A DNA stretch of 64,000 nucleotides from Pandoraea faecigallinarum (GCF_001029105.3 NZ_CP011807.3:3596001-3660000); one strand, 5' to 3'. Positions 44,870 to 54,413 are shown, counted from the stretch's first letter. The notes: generated from the letters alone by a model not told the origin. Numbers and translations are program-made.

Positions 44870-45499
44870 TCAGTCGAGCGACAGCCGGACGGCGAATGCC
44901 ATGAGCGCGGCGCCGAACGACCAGCGTTGCACTTTTTGTGCAACCGGTCGCATGTGCAGCCAGCGTGCGATGCGCGCCGCGCCGTAGGTGAGCGAGACAT
45001 CGAAGACTGCCCCGACGACCAGCAGCAGCGCGCCGAGTTCGAGGACCTGCGACCACACCGGCCCGGCTTCGGGACGCACGAACTGCGGCAGCAGTACCGA
45101 GCAGAACAGGAGGGCCTTCGGATTGAGCACGCTCGAGAGCACGCCGCGCCGGAAAGCATGGGAGAGCGGCGGCGCAGTGTCCTTCGCGGCGGGTGCCACC
45201 TCCATGCCGAACGCCGGCGAGCGCCAGATCTGGATCGCCACCCACGCAAGGTAGATTGCCCCCACGATCCGTACCGCGTCGAAAAGCCAGGGTGCGGCGC
45301 GCAGCAGCGCCGCCACCCCGCAAGCCGAGAGCGTGACGTGCGCCGCGCGGGCCAGCGCCAGACCGGCGGCAGTCGCCAGTCCGTGGCGCGCGCCGCGCGT
45401 CATGCTCATTTGCATCACCACCGCCATGTCGGGCCCGGGCAATGCGTAGACGACAACGAGTGCGCCGATGAACACGGTAAGCAGGTGCAGCGAGACCAT
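44870..45499 (-). CDS. LysE/RhtB-family amino-acid exporter
   Basis: The 209-residue membrane protein starts MVSLHLLTVFIGALVVVYALPGPDMAVVMQMSMTRGARHGLAT, the RhtB-type first segment, and has LNPKALLFCSVLLPQFV. It probably exports an amino acid. It is divergent from the Lrp/AsnC gene at 45768, a typical regulator-exporter pair. ATG 45499 is preferred over an earlier start 14 codons up because the conserved head begins there. Confidence 0.92.
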   Translation of the reverse strand: MVSLHLLTVFIGALVVVYALPGPDMAVVMQMSMTRGARHGLATAAGLALARAAHVTLSACGVAALLRAAPWLFDAVRIVGAIYLAWVAIQIWRSPAFGMEVAPAAKDTAPPLSHAFRRGVLSSVLNPKALLFCSVLLPQFVRPEAGPVWSQVLELGALLLVVGAVFDVSLTYGAARIARWLHMRPVAQKVQRWSFGAALMAFAVRLSLD

Positions 45500-45767
45500 G
45501 ACATTTTTCCCTGAACGAAAGCAATCGAAAACTCGCCTCATGATCCCTCTACTCGACTAGGGATACACGGCGTTTTCCGGCTATTCTTTGCGATATATTT
45601 GGCGCTTTACTCTGAATTTCATCATTTTTGTGGACAAACCCCCAACATCACTTTTCGACCACCGCCGGCCGGCTTAAGCCGTATGGATGAGGGAAAATAC
45701 TTTCCGCGCGTTACGGATCGTGGTGGAATGCCGTCTTTGAAGCTGTTTTTGTAGCGGGATAACCACA

Positions 45768-46232
45768 ATGAACGAACTCGACGCCATCGATCGGGCGATC
45801 CTCGCCATCGTCCAGCGCGACGGACGCATCTCCAACGCCCGCCTTGCCGAGCGCGTCTCCCTTTCCGAAACGCCTTGCGCGCGCCGTCTCAAACGTCTTG
45901 AAGCCGAGGGATACATCACCGGCTACCGTGCCGAACTCTCGCATCGCGCACTCGGCCTGGGCGTGACGGCGTTCGTTCATGTTCGTTTTGCGGTGCACGA
46001 CCGTGCGCTGTCCGAACAATTCGAGCGCGAAGTGCAGGCCATCGACCGCATCGTCTCGTGTCACAACATCTCCGGCAGCGCGGATTATCTGCTCGGCGTG
46101 GTCGCCACGGATCTGGACGACTACGGCAGCTTTACGCGCGACGTGCTGCGCGCCCTGCCCGGCGTCACGGCCATCGAATCAATGCTTTCCCTGCGCGAAG
46201 TCAAACGCGATACCGGCGCGCCCCTGCTGTGA
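45768..46232 (+). CDS. Lrp/AsnC-family transcriptional regulator
   Basis: The 154-residue protein has the Lrp winged helix (MNELDAIDRAILAIVQRDGRISNARLAERVSLSETPCARRLKRLEAEG) and the RAM effector domain (NISGSADYLLGVVATDLDDY). Lrp members sense amino acids and often switch on a neighbouring exporter; here that is the divergent LysE gene. The spacer between them is 268 bp. Confidence 0.94.
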   Translation: MNELDAIDRAILAIVQRDGRISNARLAERVSLSETPCARRLKRLEAEGYITGYRAELSHRALGLGVTAFVHVRFAVHDRALSEQFEREVQAIDRIVSCHNISGSADYLLGVVATDLDDYGSFTRDVLRALPGVTAIESMLSLREVKRDTGAPLL

Positions 46233-46306
46233 AGCGATTCACCCCGGCATGAAGTGGGTTTCACCGTAAAATGGCGAGCTAAAACCAGAACCAGACCAGG
46301 TGATAC

Positions 46307-47875
46307 ATGCCGGACGCACTGCCCGCCGTTCCTTCCTCGCCGTCATCGCCGGGCGCCGGTGTTACCGGATCCGTCGGATCCGCCGGCGCTACCAGCGCTA
46401 CGGACGACGCCCTGATGTTCGACCTCGCGCCCGTCTCCCTTTGGCTGGAAGACTTCAGCGGCGTGAAGCAGTTGTTCGAGGCATGGCGCACCGAGGGCGT
46501 GATCGATCTGCGTGCGCACTTCAAGGCCGATCCCGCGCACGTCTCGCGCTGCTCGCAACGCATTCGGGTCATCAAGGTCAATCGCCGCACGCTCGAAATG
46601 TTCAACGCGCCCTCGCTCGCCGAACTTGTGGCGAACCTGCCACGCGTGTTCCGCGACGACATGCTCAAGACCCACATCGAAGAACTTTGCCAGTTGTGGG
46701 ACGGCAAGACGCACTTCACGAGCAAAACCGTCAATTACACGCTCGACGGACGACGTCTCGACGTGCTGCTGAACGGCTCGGTGCTGCCCGGCCATGAAGC
46801 CACGCTCGATCGCGTGCTGATCTCGCTGGAGAACGTGACGGAACTGGAGCACGCCCGCCAGCGCGTCACGATGGGCGAGCAGTATGCTCGCGGCCTCTTC
46901 GAGTATTCGCCGGTCTCGTTGTGGGTGGAAGACTTCAGCGCGATCAAGCTGCTGCTCGACGACGCACGTGCGCGAGGCATCACCGACTTTCGCACGTTCA
47001 CGGATGTTCACCCGGAGTTCGTCGAGCGCTGCATGCAGGAAATCGACGTGCTGGACGTGAACCGTCACACACTCGCGATGTTCGTCGCCCCCGACAAGGC
47101 CACGCTGCTCGGCCGGTTGCCCGACGTGTTTCGCGACGACATGCGGCACAACTTCCGCGAGCAGCTGATCGACCTGTGGGAAAACAAACTCTTCCAGCAG
47201 CGCGAAGTCGTCAACTACGCGCTCGATGGCAACGAGATTAACGTCCATCTGCAATTTGCCGTGCTGCCCGGTCACGAGTCGCGCTGGGATCTGGTGCTCG
47301 TCGCGCTCACCGACATTACGGCACGCAAGAAGGCGGAGTCGTATCTCGAATTTCTCGGCAAGCACGACGTGCTGACCAAACTGCGCAATCGCTCGTTCTA
47401 TGTGGACGAACTCAACCGGCTCGAACGCAAGGGTCCGTATCCGGTGACGGTCGTGGTGGCGGATCTGAACGGTCTGAAGGCCGTGAACGATCAGCTCGGC
47501 CACGCGGCGGGCGACGCGTTGCTGCGCCGCGCGGGCGAAGTCCTGAGCAAGGCCGTCGCCGCCCCGCAGATCGCAGCCCGCATCGGCGGCGACGAATTCG
47601 CCCTGCTGCTGCCGTCCACCGACTCGACCGGCGGGGCGGCAATCATCGAGAGCATTCGTCAACTGGTCGAATTGAACAATTCGTTTTACCCGGGCACGCC
47701 GCTCTCATTCTCGATGGGCATGGCAACGTGCGAAGCCGGCGAACGGCTCGAAGCAACGATTCAGCGTGCCGATTTGCTGATGTACGAAGAGAAGCGCAGT
47801 CATTACGCCGGCAGCGTGAACGAACGCCGGTCGCTGGATGGCGCACCGTCGGGTAAGACCGGCAACGGCACGTAA
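46307..47875 (+). CDS. PAS-PAS-GGDEF diguanylate cyclase
   Basis: The 522-residue protein has two PAS-like repeats, each beginning SPVSLWxEDFS (about residues 40-170 and 195-335), and a GGDEF domain. The catalytic motif GGDEF is at 427-431, preceded by DVLTKLRNRSFYVDELNRLE and DLNGLKAVNDQLGHAAGD. It should make cyclic di-GMP in the cytoplasm. The allosteric RxxD I-site expected 5 residues before GGDEF is replaced by APQI-type sequence, so product inhibition may be weak. Its 3' end overlaps the convergent LysR gene by 73 bp. Confidence 0.93.
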   Translation: MPDALPAVPSSPSSPGAGVTGSVGSAGATSATDDALMFDLAPVSLWLEDFSGVKQLFEAWRTEGVIDLRAHFKADPAHVSRCSQRIRVIKVNRRTLEMFNAPSLAELVANLPRVFRDDMLKTHIEELCQLWDGKTHFTSKTVNYTLDGRRLDVLLNGSVLPGHEATLDRVLISLENVTELEHARQRVTMGEQYARGLFEYSPVSLWVEDFSAIKLLLDDARARGITDFRTFTDVHPEFVERCMQEIDVLDVNRHTLAMFVAPDKATLLGRLPDVFRDDMRHNFREQLIDLWENKLFQQREVVNYALDGNEINVHLQFAVLPGHESRWDLVLVALTDITARKKAESYLEFLGKHDVLTKLRNRSFYVDELNRLERKGPYPVTVVVADLNGLKAVNDQLGHAAGDALLRRAGEVLSKAVAAPQIAARIGGDEFALLLPSTDSTGGAAIIESIRQLVELNNSFYPGTPLSFSMGMATCEAGERLEATIQRADLLMYEEKRSHYAGSVNERRSLDGAPSGKTGNGT

Positions 47876-48957
47876 GTACCGGCACTAGCGTCGGCTTTTG
47901 CGTCGGCTTTTGCGTCGGCCTTTACGTCGGCCTTTGCGTCCGCCTCCCGCTCGGCTTTCCCTTCGGCCATCGCCCCGGCTCGCGCTGTTCCCAGCGGCTC
48001 GCAAATCTGCGCGAGCCAGTCGACGAACGCCCGCACACGCGGCGACACGCGCTTTTGCGCCGGGTACGCCGCCGACAGACGCAACGGCGGCGGCGGGCAT
48101 TTCGGCAATACCGGCACCAGACGGCCGGAAGCCAGATAGGGTGCCGCCGCCAGCAGCGTGGGCTGAATCAGCCCGAGTCCCTCCAGCCCGGCCGCGAGAT
48201 ACGCCGCCTCGTCGCCCACATGCAATTGTCCGCGCGTGCGCACGCAAGTGGCCTTGCCGCCGACGATCATCGTGAGATCGCCACAGCGTGTCGGCAGCGG
48301 GAAGCCTTCTCCGCCCGGCGACGTGGCGGATGCACCGGCCGGCGCCAGGGATCCGAACGACTCCGCGGGCGCCGACAACCATTTCACCGAGGTATGCGTG
48401 GCCAGATCGTCGAGGTCGCCGGGCGTGCCGTGGGAGTCGAGATAGCGACGGCTCGCGCACGTGACCCGGGGCAGATCGCCGAGACGTCGCGCGACCAGAC
48501 GCGAGTCAGGCAACTCGCCGAGCACCACACCGCAATCGACGCCGTCGCCGCGCCAGTCGCCGTGCGCGGGCGTCGCATCCAGTGCGATTTCCAGCCCCGG
48601 ATAGCGCGCCTGAAACTCGGCAAGCGATGGCATGACGACCTCGCGCGCGATGACCGGCGGCAGCACGACGACGAGACGTCCACGCAGTTGCGCCTGCGCG
48701 CCGAACAGGCCCGATTCGACTTCCTCGACATCCGCGAGAATGGCCGTGCATCGCTCGTAGTACGCGGCCCCCTCCATCGTGAGTGCGACACGCCGCGTCG
48801 AGCGCGTGAAGAGCGCCACGCCGAACCAGCGTTCGAGATGCTGCACTTGCGTTGTGGCGGTCGCGCGCGGAATGTCCAGCGACAGCGCCGCCTTGGTGAA
48901 GCTGCCGACTTCGGCCACACGCACAAACGTGCGCATGGCAGTGATGCGATCGATCAT
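47803..48957 (-). CDS. LysR-family transcriptional regulator with repeat-coded C-terminal tail
   Basis: The 384-residue protein starts MIDRITAMRTFVRVAEVGSF. It has the LysR winged helix (residues about 3-60) and an effector domain to about residue 325, then an unusual tail of about 55 residues rich in Ala, Lys and Asp (repeats of ADAK). The tail DNA is a 12-bp repeat, and the gene overlaps the 3' end of the diguanylate cyclase gene. The normal LysR ends near residue 320, so the tail is an extension. The regulated genes are not obvious. Confidence 0.88.
   Translation of the reverse strand: MIDRITAMRTFVRVAEVGSFTKAALSLDIPRATATTQVQHLERWFGVALFTRSTRRVALTMEGAAYYERCTAILADVEEVESGLFGAQAQLRGRLVVVLPPVIAREVVMPSLAEFQARYPGLEIALDATPAHGDWRGDGVDCGVVLGELPDSRLVARRLGDLPRVTCASRRYLDSHGTPGDLDDLATHTSVKWLSAPAESFGSLAPAGASATSPGGEGFPLPTRCGDLTMIVGGKATCVRTRGQLHVGDEAAYLAAGLEGLGLIQPTLLAAAPYLASGRLVPVLPKCPPPPLRLSAAYPAQKRVSPRVRAFVDWLAQICEPLGTARAGAMAEGKAEREADAKADVKADAKADAKADASAGTYVPLPVLPDGAPSSDRRSFTLPA
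47888..47940. repeat. 12-bp tandem repeat in the tail of a LysR gene
   Basis: About four units of GCGTCGGCTTTT (with C/T and A/T variants) code ADAK-type repeats in frame at the C-terminus of the LysR protein. Array length could vary by slippage without a frameshift. Confidence 0.85.
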
Positions 48958-49079
48958 GATGCCTATATGAACGCGTCCCGTTTGCAACAGTTTTCGCGTG
49001 TTTTGATAGACAGGATGGGCTGCAGCTCTATATCCGGCCTCGATGCAGTCGGTACAGTCGCTGCGGGCCCCTATGAAAT

Positions 49080-50350
49080 TCGCTGACTCGCACCTCATTC
49101 TCCCGGCGAGCTCAAAGCTCGAGGCATCATTCAGGTTTAGCGAGTCCCGGTCCTACCTGGCTTGTCATCACACTCGATTGCTGCGCAACCTTTCGACGTT
49201 CACCCTGTGTTTAAACGTTAATCCTCTACGCAAGCGCTGCCCGTTTAGACGGGTTTCACGCTCACGTATCCCTTCTGGTACTGCCGGTCATGGGCAAGAA
49301 CTGCCCAGATCGTTCGCGCCATCTTGTTGGCTAACGCGACGATTACGACATTTTTTGGCCGCCGCTTCTGGATTTGTTCGACCCACTCACCGGGCTCTTT
49401 CGCATGCGTCAGCACAGATCGTGCACCGTGAATCAGCAGGGTGCGCAGATATGTGTCGCCGCGCTTTGATATGCCATGCAAGTTCACCTTGCCGCCCGAA
49501 CCCGTCTGCTTCGGCACGATCCCAACCCACGCGGCAAACTCTCGTCCCGAACTGAACGCTTTCGCATCTCCCATCATCGCGACAGCTGCTGTTGCCGTCA
49601 GTAATCCAACACCGGGAATCTCGCTGATGGCCTTGACCGCCTTATCCTCTTTCTTCCACTCGCGCATCCGACGCTCGATCTCAGCGATCTGCTCATCAAG
49701 CTTCTCCAGTCCGTTCCACTGCGCGCGAAACGTATCGATCAGCACGGCAGGCAAACGCTCCGCAATCCGTTCGAGCACAGCGGGTATTTCCTTATCGAGC
49801 TTCGCCCGACTCTTGCCCATCACTTCACCGTATTCCGTTAGCAGCCCTCGCAGAGCATTAATCTGCATCGTGCGAAATTTGATCAGTTGCTGTCTCATCC
49901 GGTGCAGCCCCAGCATGGCTTGCTGCATTTCGGTCTTTACTGCGACCGGCTTGCCCGGCTGCTGCACGGCCAGCCAGATCGCCTTCGCATCAGCCGCATC
50001 GCTCTTGTTCCTGATGTTGAAAGCCTTTACGAACTCCCCCGGCATCAGCTTCACCTCGTGGCCCAGCTTCGCGAGTTGCCGGGCCCAGTGGTGCGCACCA
50101 CCGCACGCTTCCATCCCGATCAGGCACGGCGCTCGGTTCGCAAAATGCTCAAGGAACTTTGCCCGCTTGATCGGCTTGTTCACGATCTCGCCAGTTTCCT
50201 GATCGACGTAATGCACTTGGAACACACTTTTCGCGATGTCTACACCCACTGCCGTACAATTCACTCGGATCCTCCGGTTGCTTTGGAAAACTTCGTATTT
50301 TCCACTTTGGGCACATCGATGCCGTTGGCCCGTGAGGATCCACCTTCCTT
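49080..50350 (-). mobile_element. IS110-family insertion sequence (IS1111-like layout), ends not resolved
   Basis: The transposase gene is flanked by about 165 bp of non-coding DNA on its 3' side and about 90 bp on its 5' side, between the LysR and MFS genes. I could not find convincing terminal inverted repeats or a target duplication, which agrees with IS110-family elements. Long non-coding DNA downstream of the transposase fits the IS1111 group. The boundaries given are estimates. Confidence 0.7.
49245..50264 (-). CDS. IS110-family transposase (DEDD recombinase)
   Basis: The 339-residue protein starts at GTG 50264 with GGAGG 6 bases upstream; an earlier frame start adds 31 codons. The N-terminal RuvC-like DEDD domain shows GVDIAKSVFQVH (Asp), IGMEACGGAHHWAR (Glu) and NKSDAADAKAIW (Asp, Asp). 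The C-terminal Transposase_20 part has ISEIPGVGLLTATAAVAMMGD and VGIVPKQTGSGGKVNLHGISKRGD, the latter with the expected serine region. It catalyses RNA-guided recombination in this family. It appears intact. Confidence 0.95.
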   Translation of the reverse strand: MNCTAVGVDIAKSVFQVHYVDQETGEIVNKPIKRAKFLEHFANRAPCLIGMEACGGAHHWARQLAKLGHEVKLMPGEFVKAFNIRNKSDAADAKAIWLAVQQPGKPVAVKTEMQQAMLGLHRMRQQLIKFRTMQINALRGLLTEYGEVMGKSRAKLDKEIPAVLERIAERLPAVLIDTFRAQWNGLEKLDEQIAEIERRMREWKKEDKAVKAISEIPGVGLLTATAAVAMMGDAKAFSSGREFAAWVGIVPKQTGSGGKVNLHGISKRGDTYLRTLLIHGARSVLTHAKEPGEWVEQIQKRRPKNVVIVALANKMARTIWAVLAHDRQYQKGYVSVKPV

Positions 50351-50353
50351 TGC

Positions 50354-51961
50354 TCACTCGGTCACGGGGTGGGACGCGTTCATTTCATTCTCCTGTCCTT
50401 CCCGGCTCCCTCGCCTGCTCGCTTCGTGCTTCGCTTCCTTCCTTGCTTCCTTCCTTGCTTCCATCGTTACCTGCTGCCGCATTTCCAGCTTGACGTCCTG
50501 CCCGGACGGCGAGGCCGCCGTCCTGCCTCGCAAGACGATCACGGCCGCCCCCGCCGGCGCCAGTGCGAACAGCGCGAACAACCAGACCGACGCACGTTGC
50601 ACGTCGGCCAGGCCGCCACCCGCCAGCCCGGCCGAGTTGGCCACCAGTCCGGCCAGCGCCGATCCGAGCGCCATCGAATACAACTGCACGGTCGTGATCG
50701 ACGCTGATGCCAGTCCCTGCTCGCCGGGACGCACCGCCGTCATCGCTCGCGTGAGCAAGTGTGGCCAGCCGATGCCCACGCCAACGCCCACCCCGAACAA
50801 TGCAATGCAGATCGCGGCGAGTCCTGCGGCGCTCGCAAAGAGCGACGCTTGCGGGAGCAACCACGCCAGCGCGAACATGCCGAGCGCGACGATCACCGGA
50901 CCGAGACGCACGCGACGCTCGGCACTCTCGCCATGCCGTGCGGCACTCGTCATCGAGCCGGCCGACCAGCCTGCGGCCATGAGCGCGGCGAGGTATCCGG
51001 CGGCGAACGGCGTCTGCCCGTGAATCGTCTGAAGGAAATAGGGGATGTAGATTTCGCTCGTCGTCGCCAGTCCGAGCAGGCTCATGACCGCGTACAGCGC
51101 GCCCAGACGCGTTCGCAGCGAATACGCTCCCGTCGGCATGAGACGCGGCAACGCGTGCCGTACGCTGCGCTCGCGCTGTGCCAGCCACCACGCGAGCAGC
51201 AACCCGAGCAGCATCCAGATGACGGCCAGGACGTGCGAACTCACCACGGCGCCCAGTGAAATCGCCACGGCCGAGGCGCACAGCAGCACCACTTTGAACC
51301 AGGGCACGGCGTGGGCATCGTCGTGCGTCCGCGAAGTGCCGTCGGCGCTCGACACGGCGCGCCCTGCCGGCACCTGCGCGCGGATGATGAGTCCCAGCCC
51401 GGCCACGATCGGCAATAGCGACCAGAACGCCCAGCGCCAGTGGCCGAACTGCGCGAACACGCCGCCGACTGCCGGTCCGCAAAGCGTCGCCACGCCCCAC
51501 ATCCCGGAGACCAGTCCCATGGCACGCGACCAGAGCGGCGGCGCGAAAACGATTCGGATCAGCGCGTAACTCGACGCGAGCAGAATCCCGCCACCGAAAC
51601 CTTGCAACGTGCGCCCCCCCAGCATCCACGCCATGTTCGGCGCTGCCGCGCACAGGATCGTCCCCGCACTGAAGCCGACCAGCGCCATGACGTAGGCCAC
51701 GCGAGGACCGAGCGCCGAGAGCATCTGCGCGGCGAATACGGAACCGAGGATCGACGCGACGACGAACAACGTGGTGTTCCACGAGTAGAGATCAAGTCCG
51801 CCGATGTCTTTCACGATGGACGGCAGCACCGTCGTCGCCACATAGACGTTGGTCGCATGCAACGCCACGCCACCCGCCAGCGCCAGCGAACGCCAGCCGT
51901 TGTTGCCACTGAGCAAATCGCGCCAGCCCGGCGCACGGGAATTCGTCGTGCTCGTTGTCAT
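50354..51961 (-). CDS. MFS transporter (drug:H+ antiporter type)
   Basis: The 535-residue membrane protein has the MFS layout, with LHATNVYVATTVLPSIVKDIGGL in the first helix and RTLQGFGGGILLASSYALIR as a motif-C-like loop, typical of DHA-type exporters. ATG 51961 is used; an upstream TTG would add 12 codons. The tail from about residue 495 is charged and repetitive (EARKEARKEAKHEASRRGS), coded by a short C/T repeat close to the IS110 element. It is divergent from the HTH regulator at 52027. Confidence 0.88.
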   Translation of the reverse strand: MTTSTTNSRAPGWRDLLSGNNGWRSLALAGGVALHATNVYVATTVLPSIVKDIGGLDLYSWNTTLFVVASILGSVFAAQMLSALGPRVAYVMALVGFSAGTILCAAAPNMAWMLGGRTLQGFGGGILLASSYALIRIVFAPPLWSRAMGLVSGMWGVATLCGPAVGGVFAQFGHWRWAFWSLLPIVAGLGLIIRAQVPAGRAVSSADGTSRTHDDAHAVPWFKVVLLCASAVAISLGAVVSSHVLAVIWMLLGLLLAWWLAQRERSVRHALPRLMPTGAYSLRTRLGALYAVMSLLGLATTSEIYIPYFLQTIHGQTPFAAGYLAALMAAGWSAGSMTSAARHGESAERRVRLGPVIVALGMFALAWLLPQASLFASAAGLAAICIALFGVGVGVGIGWPHLLTRAMTAVRPGEQGLASASITTVQLYSMALGSALAGLVANSAGLAGGGLADVQRASVWLFALFALAPAGAAVIVLRGRTAASPSGQDVKLEMRQQVTMEARKEARKEAKHEASRRGSREGQENEMNASHPVTE

Positions 51962-52026
51962 GGATGGACAGTCACCCACCGGGAGACTAATATGCAAGAA
52001 AGTTCTTGGATATTACATGCCTCACA

Positions 52027-52710
52027 ATGAATTACCCAAATAACCACTTGGATAATAGGGCACCCCATTCAGGCATGTCGGGTGCGGGGAATGAACGCGT
52101 TCTGCATTGGTTGAAGACGCAGGGCCCGGCATCGACCGCCGAAGTTGCGTCGGGATTGGGCATCACGGCCGAGGCTGCGCGTCAGCAGGTGCAGAAACTC
52201 GTGGCGGACGGATTGCTGGCCGGCGAGACGATGCCCACGCGCGGCGCGGGGCGTCCACGTCAGGCCTGGACACTCACGGAGGCTGGCCACAGCCGTTTCC
52301 CCGATGCCCATTCCAATCTCACCATTCAGTTGATCGGCTCGATTCGCCAGCTTTTCGGCGAGGACGGTCTCGACCGTCTGATTACGCAACGCGCTCTCGA
52401 GACGCGCGCCCACTACAAGCGCGCCATCGATCCGTTGCCGGGACTGGCGGCACGGATGGAAAAACTCGCGGAGATCCGTTCGGCGGAGGGGTATATGGCG
52501 CGCGTGGAGCGCGACGGCGACGACTGGCTGCTGATCGAGGATCACTGCCCGATCTGTGCCGCCGCGAAAACGTGTCAGGGTTTTTGCCGCACGGAACTCG
52601 ATCTGTTTCAGGAGTTGGTCGGCGAGCGCGGCACCGTTTCGCGCGAAACACACATCCTCGCAGGCGGACAACGCTGCACATATCGGGTGAAACCGGGCGC
52701 AGCCGGCTGA
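52027..52710 (+). CDS. HTH transcriptional regulator with four-cysteine, SufR-like C-terminus
   Basis: The 227-residue protein has a winged helix at about residues 20-90 (STAEVASGLGITAEAARQQVQKLVADGLL) and a C-terminal cluster C174-x2-C177-x5-C183-x3-C187 in DHCPICAAAKTCQGFC, like Fe-S-sensing SufR/DeoR-type regulators. It probably senses redox or iron-sulfur status. The start is uncertain (ATG 52027 or ATG 52075); neither has a strong ribosome-binding site. It is divergent from the MFS gene and may repress it. Confidence 0.85.
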   Translation: MNYPNNHLDNRAPHSGMSGAGNERVLHWLKTQGPASTAEVASGLGITAEAARQQVQKLVADGLLAGETMPTRGAGRPRQAWTLTEAGHSRFPDAHSNLTIQLIGSIRQLFGEDGLDRLITQRALETRAHYKRAIDPLPGLAARMEKLAEIRSAEGYMARVERDGDDWLLIEDHCPICAAAKTCQGFCRTELDLFQELVGERGTVSRETHILAGGQRCTYRVKPGAAG

Positions 52711-52793
52711 ACCCGAATGAAAGCGCCGGCACGAAAACGCCGCCGGCGCGTTGATGCCTCAGTGGCTTGGCGGCCTGCCCTGCATCCTTCGCT

Positions 52794-53111
52794 TCAGCGC
52801 GGCTGAAACGCAATCAGGCCCATGCCCGCGAGCGCCACGGCCACGCCGGCAATATCCCATGACGTCGGACGCATGCCGTCGACGAGCCACAACCACACGA
52901 TCGCCACACCGATGTACACACCGCCGTACGCGGCATAGACGCGCCCGGCCGCGGCGGGATGCAACGTGAGCAGCCACGCGAAGAGTGCGAGCGCCATCGC
53001 GCCGGGCACCAGCAACCACGCGCTGCGATCTTGCCTGAGCCACAGCCAGGGCAGATAGCAACCGACGACCTCGGCCACCGCGGTGACGACATAAAGCAGA
53101 AAGGTTTTCAT
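52794..53111 (-). CDS. YnfA-family small membrane protein
   Basis: The 105-residue protein has four membrane segments and the YnfA/UPF0060 pattern: [46 protein letters not shown] and [17 protein letters not shown]. YnfA resembles small multidrug-resistance exporters and some members export toxic cations, but the role here is unknown. ATG 53111 opens the conserved MKTFLLY head. It is divergent from slyX. Confidence 0.93.
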   Translation of the reverse strand: MKTFLLYVVTAVAEVVGCYLPWLWLRQDRSAWLLVPGAMALALFAWLLTLHPAAAGRVYAAYGGVYIGVAIVWLWLVDGMRPTSWDIAGVAVALAGMGLIAFQPR

Positions 53112-53229
53112 GCCGCGATTATGCCCGGCGTGTGTGCGATGCGTCATGCCCACGCGCCCCCTTCGCGAGCGGCGCGGGCCTGCGAGAATCCCGTAATAGC
53201 CTAAAATGCCGCGTTCACCGGAGAAGCTC

Positions 53230-53445
53230 ATGGAATCGTTGGAAGCCCGCGTCGTCGAACTTGAAGTCAAGACAGCCTTTCAGGAAGATCTGCTCGAAAC
53301 GCTCAACGAGATCGTCACACGCCAGGAACAGCAAATCGCCCTGCTTCAAAAGCAATTCAAGGCGCTTTATCAACAGATGCAGTCGCAGGGACAGGGCGGC
53401 GGCAGCGACGGGAATGCCCGTCACGAGATTCCGCCGCATTATTGA
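53230..53445 (+). CDS. slyX: SlyX family protein
   Basis: The 71-residue protein is a coiled coil ([43 protein letters not shown]) ending in the SlyX signature EIPPHY. ATG 53230 has GGAG upstream and gives the family length; an ATG 8 codons earlier is less likely. The biochemical function is not known. It precedes the DUF1439 gene by about 200 bp. Confidence 0.93.
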   Translation: MESLEARVVELEVKTAFQEDLLETLNEIVTRQEQQIALLQKQFKALYQQMQSQGQGGGSDGNARHEIPPHY

Positions 53446-53648
53446 GACGGATCGCACGGTCGCACGGTCGCACGGCGTTCGGGGCGACGGGGCAATGGGG
53501 CGACGGGGCGCCAATGGGATGGCCATCGCGGACGCCGGGTGTAAACGCCCCGCCTGCGGATCCACGCCGCCCTCAGAACGATTCGACGCCGCGCGGGTCA
53601 CACGACCATCGACGACCCAAGCCCACCCGCTCGCCGGGCATTCGTGAC

Positions 53649-54314
53649 ATGACCTCGCAACGCCAGACCCGCCGCCCCAGCCGTCTCCAGCACATCGTCC
53701 GTTTCGAGGACGCGGCACATGCCGATGGCATGCCCGGCGTCTCACGCCGCGACGGGCTGCGCCTCGCCGTCGGCGGGCTGCTCGGACTCACGCTCGCGCC
53801 GTGGATGCGCGCCGCCGAGGCCGCGTACAACATCTGGACCGGCGAGTACACGATGACGCGCAAGGAGATCGAAAGCGCCGTCGACAAACGCTTTCCTACA
53901 ACGCTCAATTACGGCCAGTGGCTCTCCGTCGAATTGACTCACCCGCAGATCGGCTTCAATCCACAGGCGAACCGCGTCAACACGCAAGTCGACGCGCAAG
54001 TGCAGAACGTCCTGCTCCAGGGCCAGCCCCTCAAGGGTGTGCTGGCGATCTCCAGCGCGCTGAAGTACGATCCGGTCCGCCGCGCCGTGCTGCTCGACAA
54101 TCCCAGCGTCGAGCGCGTCGACGTGACCGGCATGCCGCCTGCCTACGGCCAGCAACTGACGGCCATCGGCGGCACCGTCGCGCAGCAGGTCCTCAACCAG
54201 TACCCAATCTACACGTTCAAGCCGGAGCAATTGAAATACGGCGGGCGCGACGTCGAACCCGGCGCCATCACCGTGTTGCCGGACGGCATCAAGGTCGAAG
54301 TGAAGACAAAGTGA
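53649..54314 (+). CDS. DUF1439-family exported protein
   Basis: The 221-residue protein has a twin-arginine-like segment (SRRDGLRLAVGGLLGLTLAPWMRAAEA, about residues 32-58) followed by a DUF1439 core (YTMTRKEIESAVDKRFPTTLNYGQWLSVELTHPQIGFNPQANRVNTQVDAQV). The family consists of periplasmic or lipoprotein proteins of unknown function. It stands alone before a bidirectional terminator shared with the Ohr gene. Confidence 0.88.
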   Translation: MTSQRQTRRPSRLQHIVRFEDAAHADGMPGVSRRDGLRLAVGGLLGLTLAPWMRAAEAAYNIWTGEYTMTRKEIESAVDKRFPTTLNYGQWLSVELTHPQIGFNPQANRVNTQVDAQVQNVLLQGQPLKGVLAISSALKYDPVRRAVLLDNPSVERVDVTGMPPAYGQQLTAIGGTVAQQVLNQYPIYTFKPEQLKYGGRDVEPGAITVLPDGIKVEVKTK

Positions 54315-54357
54315 GCCTCGGCGCGAACGACACCGCACCCGCCACGAAATGCAATGC

Positions 54358-54385
54358 AAAAGAGCAGCCCGAGAGCTGCTCTTTT
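54358..54385. terminator. Bidirectional terminator between DUF1439 and Ohr genes
   Basis: A stem of AAAAGAGCAGC and GCTGCTCTTTT with a 6-base loop lies between convergent genes, with A and T runs on either side. Confidence 0.85.
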
Positions 54386-54413
54386 CACATTCCGCGTACG
54401 GTGAACGGTGTCG

